A program made the position numbers and the translations under genes. From contig CM072512.1 of NCBI GenBank assembly GCA_036898135.1, positions 22,400,234 through 22,464,233 on the forward strand: a DNA stretch of 64,000 nt, given 5' to 3'. Below, one piece after another: positions 1 through 14,010 of this stretch. The stretch is from Oncomelania hupensis (Eukaryota; Mollusca; Gastropoda; Littorinimorpha; Pomatiopsidae). Every line of letters starts with the position of its first letter. Position 1 is the first letter of the stretch. A model generated the notes under the pieces. The model ran no database searches. It was given only the letters and a program-made list of their open reading frames with translations, and was not told the DNA's origin.

Positions 1-384
1 ATCAGTTAGATATAGTAATCTTTACAGTTTATTTATGGGGCGTTTAAAATTCAAGGGGTGTGAAGGGCTCTTGTCAGACGCCATTTTTAGTAAACAAATT
101 GCATTTACATCAATATTTACCATACTAATAATTAACTTTCTCAAGTTTCTGCCATGGTGCCATTTTTCCAGTTGCATTTACCTAATTAGAGCACACATTT
201 ATTTTTATTTTGTTAAAAAACTAACTTAAATTTTTTTATGGGCCTTGAATAAGATGTACCCCAACATTTACGACTTGCAAAGAATGACTCATATCCTGGC
301 ACAGGAAGGTGGCTGAAAAAGTCATAAGAAATCAAACCTTAGAAATCTTATTAGGATTAGGAGAATACTTCATCAGTTTTATTA
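1..384. other. CDC27 intron sequence, nothing recognised
   Basis: AT-rich sequence with no exon, repeat or RNA gene that I can support. It is presumed intronic because exon a begins mid-codon at 1398. Confidence 0.4.
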
Positions 385-1303
385 CAGGGTTCGCACGGTC
401 TTTAAAGGTCTTTGAATATTTGGGGAAAATTGCATTGCCTTTTGAAGTCTTTATAAGTCTTTAAAAACTGACTTGGGTCTTTGAAAGTTTGGGAAAACTG
501 TCAAAGCAAAGTAAAGTTTTTATTTGCAACAATCTCATATTTGTGTTTGTTCAATCCAATCGTTACAGCCGGAAAAAAAAGTTGTAAGTATATTAAAGAT
601 TTCTTAAATGGAAGAAAAATTATAGCAAAGGTGGGCAATTCTTACTCATCTTCATATAATATTAATATGGGCATACCACAAGAGTCAATAATATTTAAGA
701 TTTCTGAGGGCCAAACAACACAGACTTCAGTCTGACATCGACTCAATGCGCAAGTCTGCAGACACACACACAAAAAAGCACTGGATGTAGAGAAACGTGG
801 CTGCCTGGGACTATTGGCAGAGTCTAATGCCATCCCAAAGGGTGTCCAAGAAAAAGAAACATCACTGAAGGCGCTTAATGTGCTGTTATTGCAGGGTCAA
901 TCTAAATTTTAAGCTAGCGTTTTTGTGTGTGTGTGTTTTTTATGTTTTCTTTCTGTTGTTAACCCATTCTCCAGGTCAACATGAATGCTATCCAAGGGGT
1001 TGAACACTTACAACAACACAAAGAGAAGGAGAAAAAACACATGTTCAACCAATAGTGTTTGCGACTGACCATTTCTTTATTGACATTTGTATTACAAGTC
1101 TAAAACGAGCTACCACAAGGCACATTCAGGTAGTTTTGAATTTGATTAAATTGACTAACTCCAGAAGAAATGTTGCCATGCATGACCTTGCTGTTACTCG
1201 ACATTTGTAGTTTTGTATTTTGCTCTTGATTTCTTTTAGAAGGTCTTTGAAAAGTCTTTAAAAAGTCTGCGAATTTTAAGGCTAAAAGTCTGTACGAACC
1301 CTG
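385..1303. mobile_element. TIR element with CAGGGTTCG ends
   Basis: The element begins CAGGGTTCGCACGG and its right end, read in reverse complement, is CAGGGTTCGTACAG (12 of 14 match). The 5-bp TATTA flanks both sides (380-384 and 1304-1308). The subterminal regions repeat GTCTTTAAA/GTCTTTGAA motifs. No intact transposase is visible, so this is probably a non-autonomous DNA transposon. It ends 94 bp before a CDC27 exon. Confidence 0.65.
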
Positions 1304-1397
1304 TATTATGAGATACACTATCAGTCTGTAATGTTACTTTTTTCACCACATGTTCATTGCTGTTAGTTATTGTAACAGTAATTGTTGCTATGTTTAG

Positions 1398-1523
1398 GTA
1401 TGCAGAAGCTGAAAGAATGCTGGCTGGAAATGTGCTGACAAAACCTAAGACTAATGATGAGATTGAAGCAGAATTTGGTAGCATGGCTTGCCATGTATTT
1501 TCTCTTCTAGGACAGTTGTACAG
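1398..1523 (+). CDS. CDC27: CDC27 exon a (first in window)
   Basis: The exon follows a TTTAG acceptor and ends at CAG/GTGAGA. It reads YAEAERMLAGNVLTK and EFGSMACHVFSLLGQLYR, matching the N-terminal TPR block of CDC27. It opens with one base of a split codon, so at least one exon precedes it. No candidate for that exon is visible in 1-1397. Confidence 0.9.
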
Positions 1524-4500
1524 GTGAGAGTCAGTGTTCCCTCCACACAAAAAAAAAAGAGAGTCCTTGGGACTCCCAGGTATAAAATTTTAAGAGTCCT
1601 TCAAGTCAGAAGTGACATGATCGTGTATGATAGTTCTATCAAAGAATGGATTAACGAAGATTTCTTCTGTTCAGTGAATGTATTGCTTGGAGGAAGTTTA
1701 CAATGCGCGTCCATGCGATTTTTAAGGACGACAACTCCCGACACAATCTTTAATCGTCTGCAATGGCATTCTCAGTTGGGTTCTGATTCTGATTATGCCG
1801 TGAATTAGTTCGCCACACGTTGGTCGTAGTTTTGACTTCAGCGATTCGAAAAAAATGTGTGCATCCTCAGGACGCACACATGCAAATTTTCCTACTTCAT
1901 TTTTCATATTTTGTGCGTAATTGACGCACTACAGTGCGTAATCGGGAACACTGAGAGTCCACCATTTGCTCTTCCTATGTTATTACAAAGTTTTTCAATC
2001 AGTGTCTTTACTTGTTTTACTATTTGTAAATTTTATGATTGATTATAATGTGTTTTGAAGGAGATACATTTTGGAATTATATAAAAAGTGCTTTTTGTTT
2101 TTTAAGAAAGTTTTTCATTTTTAACTTTTTACAGGTATACAATTCTTTCTTATTGTTTTGGTTTCATTATACAAAATGTCAATAGAGGATGTTTCTAATT
2201 TTGCAGTAAAACTGAGAGAATTCCAATGGCATGTGAATGCTACAGAAAAAGTTTGAAGCTGAATCCACTTCTGTGGAAATCCTATGAGGCATTATGTCAG
2301 CTTGGTGAGTTTAACGTACTTCTTGTTCGCAATTTCATCAAAAGGACGGTCTACTCTATGAATGTGTTTTTCTATCTATCTGACCTTCACACACCCACTT
2401 CCTCTATGTGTTAAGAGTGCTATTTTGGATGATAATTGATATAATGTAATCGTATTACCAACTCGGACATGTTACTGCAGTAAACTCACTCATTATTATG
2501 GATAAATATTAGCAGCCTCTTTTCTAGGTGATAATAAAATTTGAAGTAGAGTGGGAGGCGCGGTCTTAAAGAACTCTGCAAACACAGATATATTGCCTTC
2601 GATACCTTCTGCATGTATTTTATCCTCTTTGGATACCCATAATGCAGGAATGTCTTAACCATTTTTCAAGCCCTCACATTGCCTAATGAGAAAAATGCAG
2701 CTTAAGAGAGGCATATACGCCCAAAAAAATTTTTACAATCTCAACCAACAAATATTGAACTGAAACCAATTTTTTTTTAATTCAAGATCTTTTGTTTGTT
2801 TCGAGGGATGCATGATTTGTTCTGTCTTGCACATAAATCCATTAAAAAAAATCAAAACATTAGAAAAACAAGAAAAACAAACGCAGTGGCACAGTATTGT
2901 TGACTAGAATTCAATGTGTCCAAATCACTGACTCAAATCACTCTCCAGTGCTTCAAAAATCAATATCCAAGTCGCTTGACTTGCTTGGGTCAATTTGCAC
3001 AAGATCACCTTCATCGAATCTCTCAAACACACTGTCCAAATTATTGCTGTGCATAATGGCTGCTAGTATAATCTCCCCTCTCATTCCACAAAACATAGTC
3101 ACAAAGATTGTCGATGTTAAAAAATTTGCAGTGTGGGTTTTTAAAAACGATCCACCATGTTTTGTACACCACAGGAACGATGCTATTTATAGATACAGCA
3201 GCTGTTTGGTATGTTTTGCCGGCAGACATCCGGCGACTTGCCTAAAAATTTGCATCGGGTGACATGCGTGGACTTGACGGAAAAGGGTTAATTAAGAGAG
3301 AGAACCACAAATATATAATCAGTGACTTAATCAGGCATGCTACTTTTCAGCGATTTCGCGGATTTCCGCGACAACCACTTTTGGTTTCCGCTTAAGTTAA
3401 AATTTTTCAGACAAAGTTAAACATTTTCAATTAAAAAAAATCGAGATCGAATTTTAAAATCGCGCAACGCATTCGTGAGCCAGTCAACCTTAGGCTAGTC
3501 CCTGTGAGATACAGTGGATTTAGTTTAATCAATGCGCATGCGTGTCACGATATTCAACTTCCGCATTCTTTTCCGTACCGCCATAGTAAGAATATGTTCG
3601 TTTAGCCTCCGCTTGCTTTCGCCTCGAAATGTATCGCAATGACATTGTGGAGAGGGGCAGTCTTGGAAACTGGAATAAGGGAGAAAAAAACAAGTGGCTC
3701 TGGAAATGGCTTGAGAGAAAACACGAGGATGTTGAGTACGGAATGTACATCTGCAAAATCAAACAGACTGGAAAGGCCTACTGCACGCTCTGCCGATGCG
3801 AATTAAATTACAAATCGGCGTTTTTGCATTCTAAGAACTGAAGTATAAAGAAGTTTTTCACTGCTTGTTTTAAATATTATTTTATTAGAAACCAAGTTAT
3901 GATCATTTTTTGTTTTTGAAGCATTCCCTTGCCAATCAAGTTGTTTAATGCAATCCTCTGATGTCATGTCAGTTACCACATGAGAATTTTTTTAAATACT
4001 GAAAGGTGGCTTTTTTTTTTTAATAAATGTGTCCAAATGTCAATTACCATGAAATGGCCCCTGTTCATTTTTATTTTGTTGCATAAACAGTTTGATTTAC
4101 TTTAATGATTGCTGACTACTACTGAAATAAACCTACCAAGAACAAAAACAACTAAATGTTTATTGGTTTCATTTTTTTTTCCTGAGGCTTGTCTCACACA
4201 AATTGCTTTCAGTTAGAAGAAGTAAACATGCATTTTTCATTCTACCCTTTTGACTATAAAGTAGTAAAGGTACAACTCTGTTTTGGACAATATGTGCATT
4301 GGTAAAGCCTTGTCTTGTCATTGTATTTAAACCATTCTTGTCTGCAGTCAATAGGAATGTTTGATTAATACAAGGCTTAACTGATGTTTGAAATAAATTC
4401 ATTATGTGTTGAGCTGTGGAGAGCTCACAACAGCATTTTAGTACCAAAAATGCAACTGATCTGACCCCATAAAATAAGGCTCAGAATGCATAGATTTTAA

Positions 4501-7500
4501 CCATCTTTTCAAAAATTTTCCGGACCCCCCATAGCATCGCGTCCCTGTTTTGCAGGAACGCGCACTCGTGGCTGCGCCACTCGACAGAATTTCAGAGAAA
4601 TCTTAATTTTGTCTGTAGCATGCCTGATAATTCATTTAAACAATAAAGTGAGTCATTTGCTTTTGAATATGATGAAGTTACATAAATGTTTTACTTAATT
4701 ATATACAGTCATCAAGCAAGTAGAATGACTATAGAGATACACGTACGTTTTGTTGCAGGTGCTAAGGTTGATCCTGCTCATGTGTTCAGCATGCCTGCAG
4801 CCTTGATCACACCGTCTGCACCAGTGTATGCATGTTCTTCACAGCCAATAGGTCAGCCCTGTCACATGATGCCGGGGCATATTGTTGAGATGGAAGAAGG
4901 TTCTCACACGATACCTCGAACAGTCACCCACACCACTCCAACACCCTCAGCTGCTGAGACCTATGTTAGTAAACTTTTTGTACAATAGGAAGGCTCTCTC
5001 GTTGACCCATAGTATACATCAACATTATTTGATCATACACTAGCATCAAGGGTCGCGTGAAGGTCACTGAAGATCATGATCCCAAAGTCACTGGGGTTTT
5101 GGCATAATGCAAATTTTTCTGTAGTTTATTTGATCGTACATGAGTGTATTTGGAGCCGGAGGTCAAGGTCATCTCAAGGTCAAGAGCATCAAAATTCAAT
5201 TGGCATTTTTTGGAATTTTAATGCCACTTTTTTATTTCTTTTTTTTTTCCCCTGGGCACACATTTTCATACTAAATATAGCAAATTTTATAAGGAACATT
5301 TGAGTCATATGAGCTTTGCCCTTCCTTCTTGTCTTGTTTTGGCTTTGGATACTCCCGTGCTAAGTGCACATTTGAATATATCCGATCTCGAAATGACATT
5401 TTTCAATTTTACATGCCAAGATACAAATAGCGTATAGTATTCATTGCATGTTTTATATATATATATCTAATATACCTTCACAGAGCACACCTCATACCAT
5501 TGCCTCTGAGTGGACGCCAGACCCACCCCAACTTGAAGGCGAGGGAGAGGAAAAAGTTTTGTGGGCTCCTGTCAGACGTACCAATACTGCCCGATGGCGG
5601 CAGGGCAAGTAAGAGGGCCTTTTGTGTTTCTCTACTTTCAGTTTTTGCTGTGATTTTTAAGTGACTGATTCAGTCAGCGTTTTGTTCTTTGAAAGTATTG
5701 GAATTAAGTAAATTTGTTTGGGACTGGCAATTTCTTGTTTGTAATATTTCTTTTTTTTCCCCCTCTTGTTTCAGACAAGAATCTCAGTCTGAAGCTCCCC
5801 CTGCACAAGTTTTATTTCCAGAAGCCTTTTCTTCTCCTAGGTAAGATGTGTGTGTTTTTACGTGTGTGTGAAATATTTTGTTTAACTTGTACGTATTTGT
5901 TCGGCTTGGGAGCAGAATCACTGTATTTTACGGCAGTTTGCTTGAGATGAATTCACATATTATGTTTATGAGATGTATTCGTGGAGGATATGGAGTGCAG
6001 ATGGCTCAGTGGCGTATATGCTACTACATACACTATGATACAGCAAAGCAATTAAGCATTAAATGTTAAGTGGTGTATGCCGTGTACTAGAATGTCACCC
6101 GATAACATTGTACAGGCAGTGGTTCAAACGCCGTTAACGGCCTGGACAAGAAAACTGAGAGGCTGCGCTCCTACTTCTTCGGATGAAAGTATAAACCAAG
6201 GTAGTTTGTGCACGCATGCATTCCATCGCATGGACATTAAAGACCATGATGCTCATGTCCTAGACGGCTGAGTGCTGGATACACGAATACACCCAGCAAG
6301 CACCAGGTCTCTTCTTCCCAACCCCAGTCGCCCTGGATTGTACTGTCGTCTGGGTGTCAAGATTATGCGTCCAAAGGCTGCAAGTTGGTGCCTCGGGCGG
6401 CTTGAGTTAGATCCTATACTGGCCAGCTACTTCAGCTATTCTTGAGATTGTAAAGCGCTATATAAAAGTGATTCAATATAATATATATAAGCGATAACAT
6501 TGCAGCCCATATAAATAATATATAAGCAATAACATTGCAACCCTTACAGGCAGTGAGTCGAATACAATTGACGACCTGGAGAAGCCAGTATGGTCAATGG
6601 TTTGAAGCTGAGAATCTGGCGAGCCGCAACAACCAAAAATAGCATGACCCTGAGACTTGGCACTCCTGTGCTTCGGATAAGAATGTAAACTGATGTCTAG
6701 TCCCTGCTCGCACGCACTCTATGGCATGGCTTTAAAGATTATGATGCTCATGTCCTAGATGAGTGAGGGCCGACTACACTAATACACCCAACAAGCACTT
6801 CTCCCCCATAAATTATCCGGTCGCCCAGGATTTTGCTCAGTTGTTCTGTGTCGGGCTATAAGCCTATAGGCTACAAATAGGTGGCTCGAGTTAGATCCTG
6901 TATTTGCCAGCGACTTGAGCAGCTCTTGAGCTGAAAAGTGCTATATAGGAACAATTAAACATGTATTTCTGTGTATTATGCCTTTGAGTTTTTGGGTTTC
7001 AGTTTTGGAGTTATGAACGTGGAAACACCAAGTGCCCTTGATGCAAATCTTTCAGCCTTGCCCTTCATCAGCCCCAACCCCACCCTCATGCCTGAAGACT
7101 TGGTTCTTGATGCAAAAGCACCAAGTAAAAAGGTAAGTGTTATGTCTAATGCTAAATCAAAATGTTCATCTTTATTTTAATTTGTTAAGCAAATTCCACA
7201 GTTATCGACTTTTTGAACGTATTACTCCACAAATTTCATTAGATTATATAATCTTACCGTGATTTACATTTGTATTGGCAAAGCACTTGATTGTGATTGT
7301 TTTACAGAATTTGACTAGCAGCCTATAATGGCTATGGTTTTCTGTTAATTTCAGGTTGTGACAAGAAGAAAACAGTCTACCAAACCTCCAGTATTCAGTC
7401 TGTCGGGTAACTCTAATACACGAGATGTCAGTAGTCAGCAGCAGCAACAGTTAGGGTAAGTACATAGTTTTATATAAACATTTTTAGAAATATATGTATT

Positions 7501-10500
7501 GCTTGAACAAGAGCATAATTTATTTTGTGATATATTTATTTATTCCTTTTTCGGGAGTCTTCTTGTTTGTGTGAGTAAACGTACATTATGAACTTAACTC
7601 ATTGGTGACGGTCTCAAAAATGGTCATCGCGCACTGTCGCCACACATATTATTTTACATTTTTTAAAAATTCATAGAAGGCATACATGTATGAATTACCT
7701 ATATAGTAGTGTAATATGTGTATGGAGAGGTTCCCCTAAACGCTCATGTGTGCGGGGACTGAAATTTTACTCTTATTAGATATATGTTTTGCTCACATGC
7801 CATCAAAATATGTATATAAACGTCCAAACAATCACTGGTTCTGTGGAACAGTTTGCGGATTGACTGTAGGGAACGGCCTCGCCCAATCAGAAATTTTGAA
7901 TGTACCAATGTTCGGCGCTTGTTGTAGAAAAAGCATGGCAAAGCGTAAGGCGGATGATGCATAATTTGTTATCAGCGACATGAATGTTTGCAAAACTCCG
8001 CCAAATAAATCAACTTGGGAAAGAAACACTTGAAGCACTGCTGGTGGACAAATCAAGACCAAGACATGCATTAGAAAGAAAGTACATCCACAAAGACTAA
8101 AAATATCTGAAGAGTGCTACAAATCCCCTTAGGAGTTAAAGAATGAAGTGTTCATGAATGAAAATTGAGGTTTAACCTCTACACCCACCATTTGCGATAT
8201 GGCGTTCGGAGATTACATGGGTGCCACCTTTCCGCCTATGGTCGGAAAATCAGATTTTTGCTGAAGCCTACAATCGGAAATCCGATTTTTAGGAAAAAAA
8301 AATCGTTAAAAATTTTTTTATAGAAGTAAACGAAACAAGATTTGTATCAGATTTGTGTAAAGATGCACAGCTGAAAGGGGCATAACCCGCGTATCCGGTT
8401 GATGGCTTTCGGCCGGTCTGAGACTGAAGCATGGATATTGTGACTTTGTGTTCCAATCATGCCGTCTTTAGAGGAAAATACCGATACTGGAAAGAAAAAA
8501 GCGTGAGAGGTAGATAAGGGAATGAAGAATAAGTGGAGGTGGGAATGGATGTAAGATAAGTTTGATCCTGATGGCGATGAATGCCGGTTGTGGCTGAGAA
8601 AATTGGATCAGCCTGGTTTGAAAAAAAACACAAAATAATGCTTTTTGTTCTTGTGAATGTGTATATTTGTGTGTGTTTGCTTTTCTTTCTCTCACCTCTT
8701 ATAGTTATACACATTCACAAAATGTTTAAACAATCTTAACCATGCTTCTGATTGTTCATATGTGTCTGGGGACTTAGTCACCTTTGCCAATGTTAGGCTC
8801 TGGTCTTTTTATTTAGTTTTTTTCTTGTTCTATGTGACTGTGAGTGTCTTGTATGTATCAAATTAGTGGTAAATCATTCTTCAGCTTTCACGAGAGGCCT
8901 CTAAATTGGCTTTGAATATTGTAAAAATGTTCTATCGGGGGGCGTTGCCCCCCTAACCTCCTACCAGGGCGTTACGCCTAGGCGGCCCCGAACCCCTGCC
9001 TTCAGATTTTGGAAAATTTCTTGGTGGCACCCATGAGATTATCATCCCAGGTAAAAAGAGGCAAGGATATAGATCAACACTGAACCACCAGAGCAATCAT
9101 ACTTCTAAAATGAAAAGTGAAAAATTGCCATTTTTATCTTGCCTGTCACGGGATTTGAACTTGGGTCATCGGTGTGCCAGCCAATGCTATACCACTTGAG
9201 CTACGGCGATGGGACAACGTTCCTGACTGGGCTGCCCAAATCAAATACTGGGCCAAACCAGTGCTTCTCTATTCAGTATCCTGAATACAACATTGTCATT
9301 GTGAACAAATTTGAGGGTATGATACGCTCGCTTAAAGTTTCATCTAGATCAATTATTTTTGTAGGAAAAGTTTGTGTTATACTTTTATCTGCTGTTGTGT
9401 GGTATACAATTACTATGAAAGCAGTTTTGACCTTGTTGAATTTATGCTCCTGATTTTTCACTGTGCTCTTCCTGAAATTCATTTTGGAAGGTAGGAAACT
9501 CCTGTTCACTAACTGTAAACTAAACTATAAACAGCAATACACGGTCTAAGGGAAGGAAATTGGGTTTGAAAATGGTAACAATTTAGGTGACGATTACTCT
9601 CTCCTGCTTTACTGTACAATCTTTCTCAGTACAAAAATAAATTTCCACCGCAGCTCAATCTGAGGAGCGTCACGGAGAGACATCAGAACACCACAGCTTA
9701 GGTTGCGAAACGTCAAGAACTTAACTTGGTTATTTTTATTTTCAGAAATCCTCCAGTTGTTCGACGTAGTTCACGATTGTTTGGAAGCTCTAGTTCTGTG
9801 AAGGTATGTGGTTCCGTTTTATTTGCCAAGCTGTCCTGTCTTTATCTTAATTTATTCCCCAAAATATCATGCAAATATGTGATAAGGAGTATTTTGCTTA
9901 AATGATAGTTTTTCGTTTAAAAATTCGTAGTTTTTCTTAAAAGGGCAGTTCAGACATGCCTACAGTTTCGGTACAGCCGTATTTATTATGGGAAATCAAT
10001 CAAATAAACAGAACGTTCTGAAAATACGGATTCTGTTCGCTTGTTTCGGTCAGCAAATTTTCCTCCAAAAATAAAAAACCAAAGCTGCTGATTTTACTTG
10101 TTAGTCAGAGCACATACAGCACATTTCCCTTCCGGTTTGACGAGTTGTTCCCCACCTCTTTGGAAGTTAATCGGCCTTATTGGGAAATGGGAACTCGTCT
10201 TTTCGTTTTGCTTCTAGTTACCTACAGTTATCCAGGCGGACATCTCATCTCAGAACACTTGAAAGCTACCCTGAGCTGCAAGCTTTTCTTTGGGATAAAG
10301 GAATGGGGTGTTTGCCTGGCAGTGCAAGGTCGAACTAGCGGAGCTAGCAAGGATTGCAACTGAAATCAACCTTTTGGTTGATCCAGAAGGTTTGATGGAG
10401 GACAGAGCATAAATTGTAGGCGAGAAACTGTATTCGTTTGCAAGGAATGTCCGCCCCAGCATTAAACAACTCTGTCGCCACATGCTGACAAGCCAACCAA

Positions 10501-13500
10501 CGTTGTTTCCCCTCATATTTTCCAGCAAGGTCTATTCAGAATGGATGCGCATGTGCGAAGCGGCTTCCCTGAACTTCCAGAGTGGGTCTACTAGTGGCGA
10601 AGCTGGCGGCTACCAATGGGCATGTGTCTATGAAAGAAGAGGAAGCGACAGAGAACAAACGCCTCTAAAAGTGATGTAGAAAAACGAGCAAAGGATTCAA
10701 AAGTTTCAACAGGACTACACAGAAAAGTGGCCACGTCTTGTGGTGGATGACAAATGGAAACCTGTGAAGCTCTTCTCATCCAGAAATCCAGGCCATGAGA
10801 TGTCTTTTCAGGGAGCTGGAAAGAGGAGGATTACAGAGATCTGAAAAATGCCTACTGTAGGTCTGTTCACAAACAACAGTAATTGAAGAAGACATTTTAG
10901 TACGTTGTAAAATACAAGGTACTTTTCATATGTGTTAAATCGTGGCCTATCCTATCCCATAACTTGGAGGTCGTAGGGGCACCACATCGTGATCGTTTAA
11001 CCAGCGTACTCAATTTTTCTCTGTCCTCAGCAACCCTGACGGCTTCGCTCAGTCTCAAACCAGTCCATTCTTGAATGTTGTCCTCCCACCTCTTTTTCGG
11101 TCTCCCTCTTTTTCTACCTCCTTGCACTGTACCTTGCAGGATGGTCTTTGCAAGGCCGGAAAAAACAAGTTTTGTTCCTGAAACTCACTTTGTGGGGTAG
11201 GCATGTCTGGCAGTTATATAATTATTAAAATCAAGTTTCTGGTTTGCAGGAGTTAAGCTGTCTATAATTCTTTTTTAGTTTTGTTTTTTTTCCTGTACAT
11301 AGCTATGCAATGTTTTGAGTTTTTGAATTGAGTAGCTTAGACATATTGGCAGGAAAACAACAAGTCTCAGGGCAAGTCACGCTTCACCAGTCCCAAGGGA
11401 GTGGGTCGCAAGAGCAAGTCTCGTTCCAGCAAGTCCCAGCAGGAGCTGAACGAATTGAACAAAAATGACTCTGCTACAGGCTTCAAAGTCCCCACACACC
11501 AAGACCAGCCCACTCCAGCACAGATCTTTCACATGCAGCAACAGTCTTTAGGTAAGAACATTTTGCTGCTGCAGTCCTGATTAGTTGATTGACTAATTGA
11601 TGCGTATATATTCTAATTATGCCACATTATATTCTCAAATTCATAGTCCTATCCATGCTACTGTAGCACCACCAAATCTGTTTTTATATTATGAATGATA
11701 TATTTAGTGTGTTAAGATCATGATGAAGATAACTGTTGTCATACAAATGCATTTTAGTAAAGTCTTCCACTATGCTGAATTTCTAGGATTTTTAAAAAAT
11801 CATAGGATGCTTTAATTTAAACTTTAAAGTTTTTGTTTGCTATTTCTTGACAAAGAATATATCAGAAGAAAGGTCAAATGAAGCTTGTTCTTTCACTTGC
11901 AATTCTTCAATTTGCAGGAGGCTTGCTCAAACTGCTTGTTAGCATTGGCAAAGCATACACTGCATTAACTCAGTACGACTGTCACAAAGCTGTGCAACTC
12001 TTTGAGGAGTTACCAGAACATCAGCACAACACAGCTTGGATTCTAGCTCAGATAGGCAGAGCCTATTTTGAGAGGGGAGATTTCCAGAAGGTGAGGATAG
12101 TGATAATGTTAACCAGGTTTTTTTTTCTTACATGAGAAAACGGGATAAAATTGGCAGGATGTAGATGTCTTGTGAAATATATGCTTTGGTTCTGTGAAGT
12201 GTGTTTTAAAGTTAGCAAATATTTATGTCAGACAGATTAGCTTTTTTATAATAGAATTCTTGAGATAACTTACATACTTGTAAAGTTTGAAAACGGATAA
12301 GATTAAAATGATTAAAGAAACCAGTTAAGACATTAAGTACATCTTCATTTGAAAATAACTTCACAATTTATTTTGGTTAAGTTTAGTGGTGTACATTTTG
12401 ATCTCTTTGAATTTTTGGGAGTGTAGAAGGCAATAAAGCCTGAAGAGTAAGTCTTGTTGCAGGCTGCCAGTGTGTATGCAGAAATGCGTCGCCTCGAATC
12501 CTACCAGATCATGGGCATGGACTGGTACAGCACTTCGCTGTGGCATTTACAGCGAGAAGTCGAGTTGTCCACCTTGGCCCAGGAACTTTCTCTGTTGGAC
12601 AAGTCTTGTCCTCAAGTATGTTTTTTTGATTTCCAGACTTTTCTGAAAATACTTTGAAATAGTTGGAAATCAGAACGAACCAGAATGTCTTGTGTGTTGG
12701 TATGTTGGACGCAATATTTTAAGAACCACAGAACAGATTTTGACCAAACTTAATACAAACATTACCTAGGGTTTGGCACACACACACACCCCCTCTCCCC
12801 ACCACTTCTTCCTCCATCCCCCTTCCACTACCCTCTTCCCCGCCTGAGGGTGCCGGGGGTTTCTGTATAAATAGTATCCCCACTTTCTGGAAATTTAGTG
12901 CTTTAAAGTCCCACTGTCGCTGTCTTTCTCATTTGCTTTTTCTCATTCCTACTCTGTTCTATCAATTTACTATGCTATCTTCTTCTTTGTTAGACCAGTC
13001 ACCTACCTTATTTCTTGAAAACTCTTCCTGGACAAAATTCCTCATTTGTGTGTGAGGTCTGTTGTATCAGCTTGGGAATATTGGACGCTTTCTGCGAAAT
13101 GGTCACTAGGGCTTCCTATGATATTATTATTTAGCAATGTAGGCATTTTATATGCATGAGTTATGTTGATATTTTATAATGATGTATTAATTTCACATAC
13201 TGACCATGACTCAAAATGTGCAACAATTCTGTTGTTGCTTAGTAACCGCCCTCATAATGGAAGTTAGAATAAAACCACAGAGTGGCTTCCCCTCCGTCTC
13301 TGTTTTGTTTTTGTAAATGGGGGGTTCGACAAATTAGATTATAACCTCAGCGTCCCCTGCGTGGGATGCCTTTATTATACAGTGAAGGCTGGTGGAGTGC
13401 CTTCAATGTTACCACTGGGGTTGTTTCAGCAGATCTTTTATGCCAATCAGGGGCGAGTCCTCTTTCAGCCAAGGTGTGGTCCTGATTCAGTCCTCTGAAC

Positions 13501-13963
13501 CCTGTAAGCAATGAATAACTAAGTAGGGGTTTTCTCTGCCTCTTATACTATCATATTTGCTCTCTATCGCAAAGGTCAAGGTTGCTGGAGTCATTTTGTT
13601 GCTAAACATGTTTTGCTCCTTGTCTGAAAAACGGCTAAAGCTGTTTTGTTGAGTTTTGGTATACAGGCAAGATCATGGGCCATCCTTCATTAGCAGTTAG
13701 GTGGCTGGTCAGTCAGTTGGTCAGTTTCTCTGAATTTCACCTTTGGTTCAAAACACAACATTTTTGCCTTATCTCAAAATTAACTGAACTGAAATTCATA
13801 ATTGTTTTCTTTGCGAATACTTAAATTACTGCTAAGAATGTTTTAGCTCATTTGTATTTGTACTTTCTCTAAGGTCAATGTGGTTGTTGTTTTTCCTATC
13901 CTGTCCCGTAACTCGAAGGTCATTGGGGCACCACAGATGATAGTTTAACCAGAGTACTCCATC

Positions 13964-14010
<47 letters not shown>

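Noticed and set aside
2897..3262. 121-residue + strand ORF
   Set aside because: Lies inside a TTAA-bounded MITE and shows no recognisable motif; judged chance.
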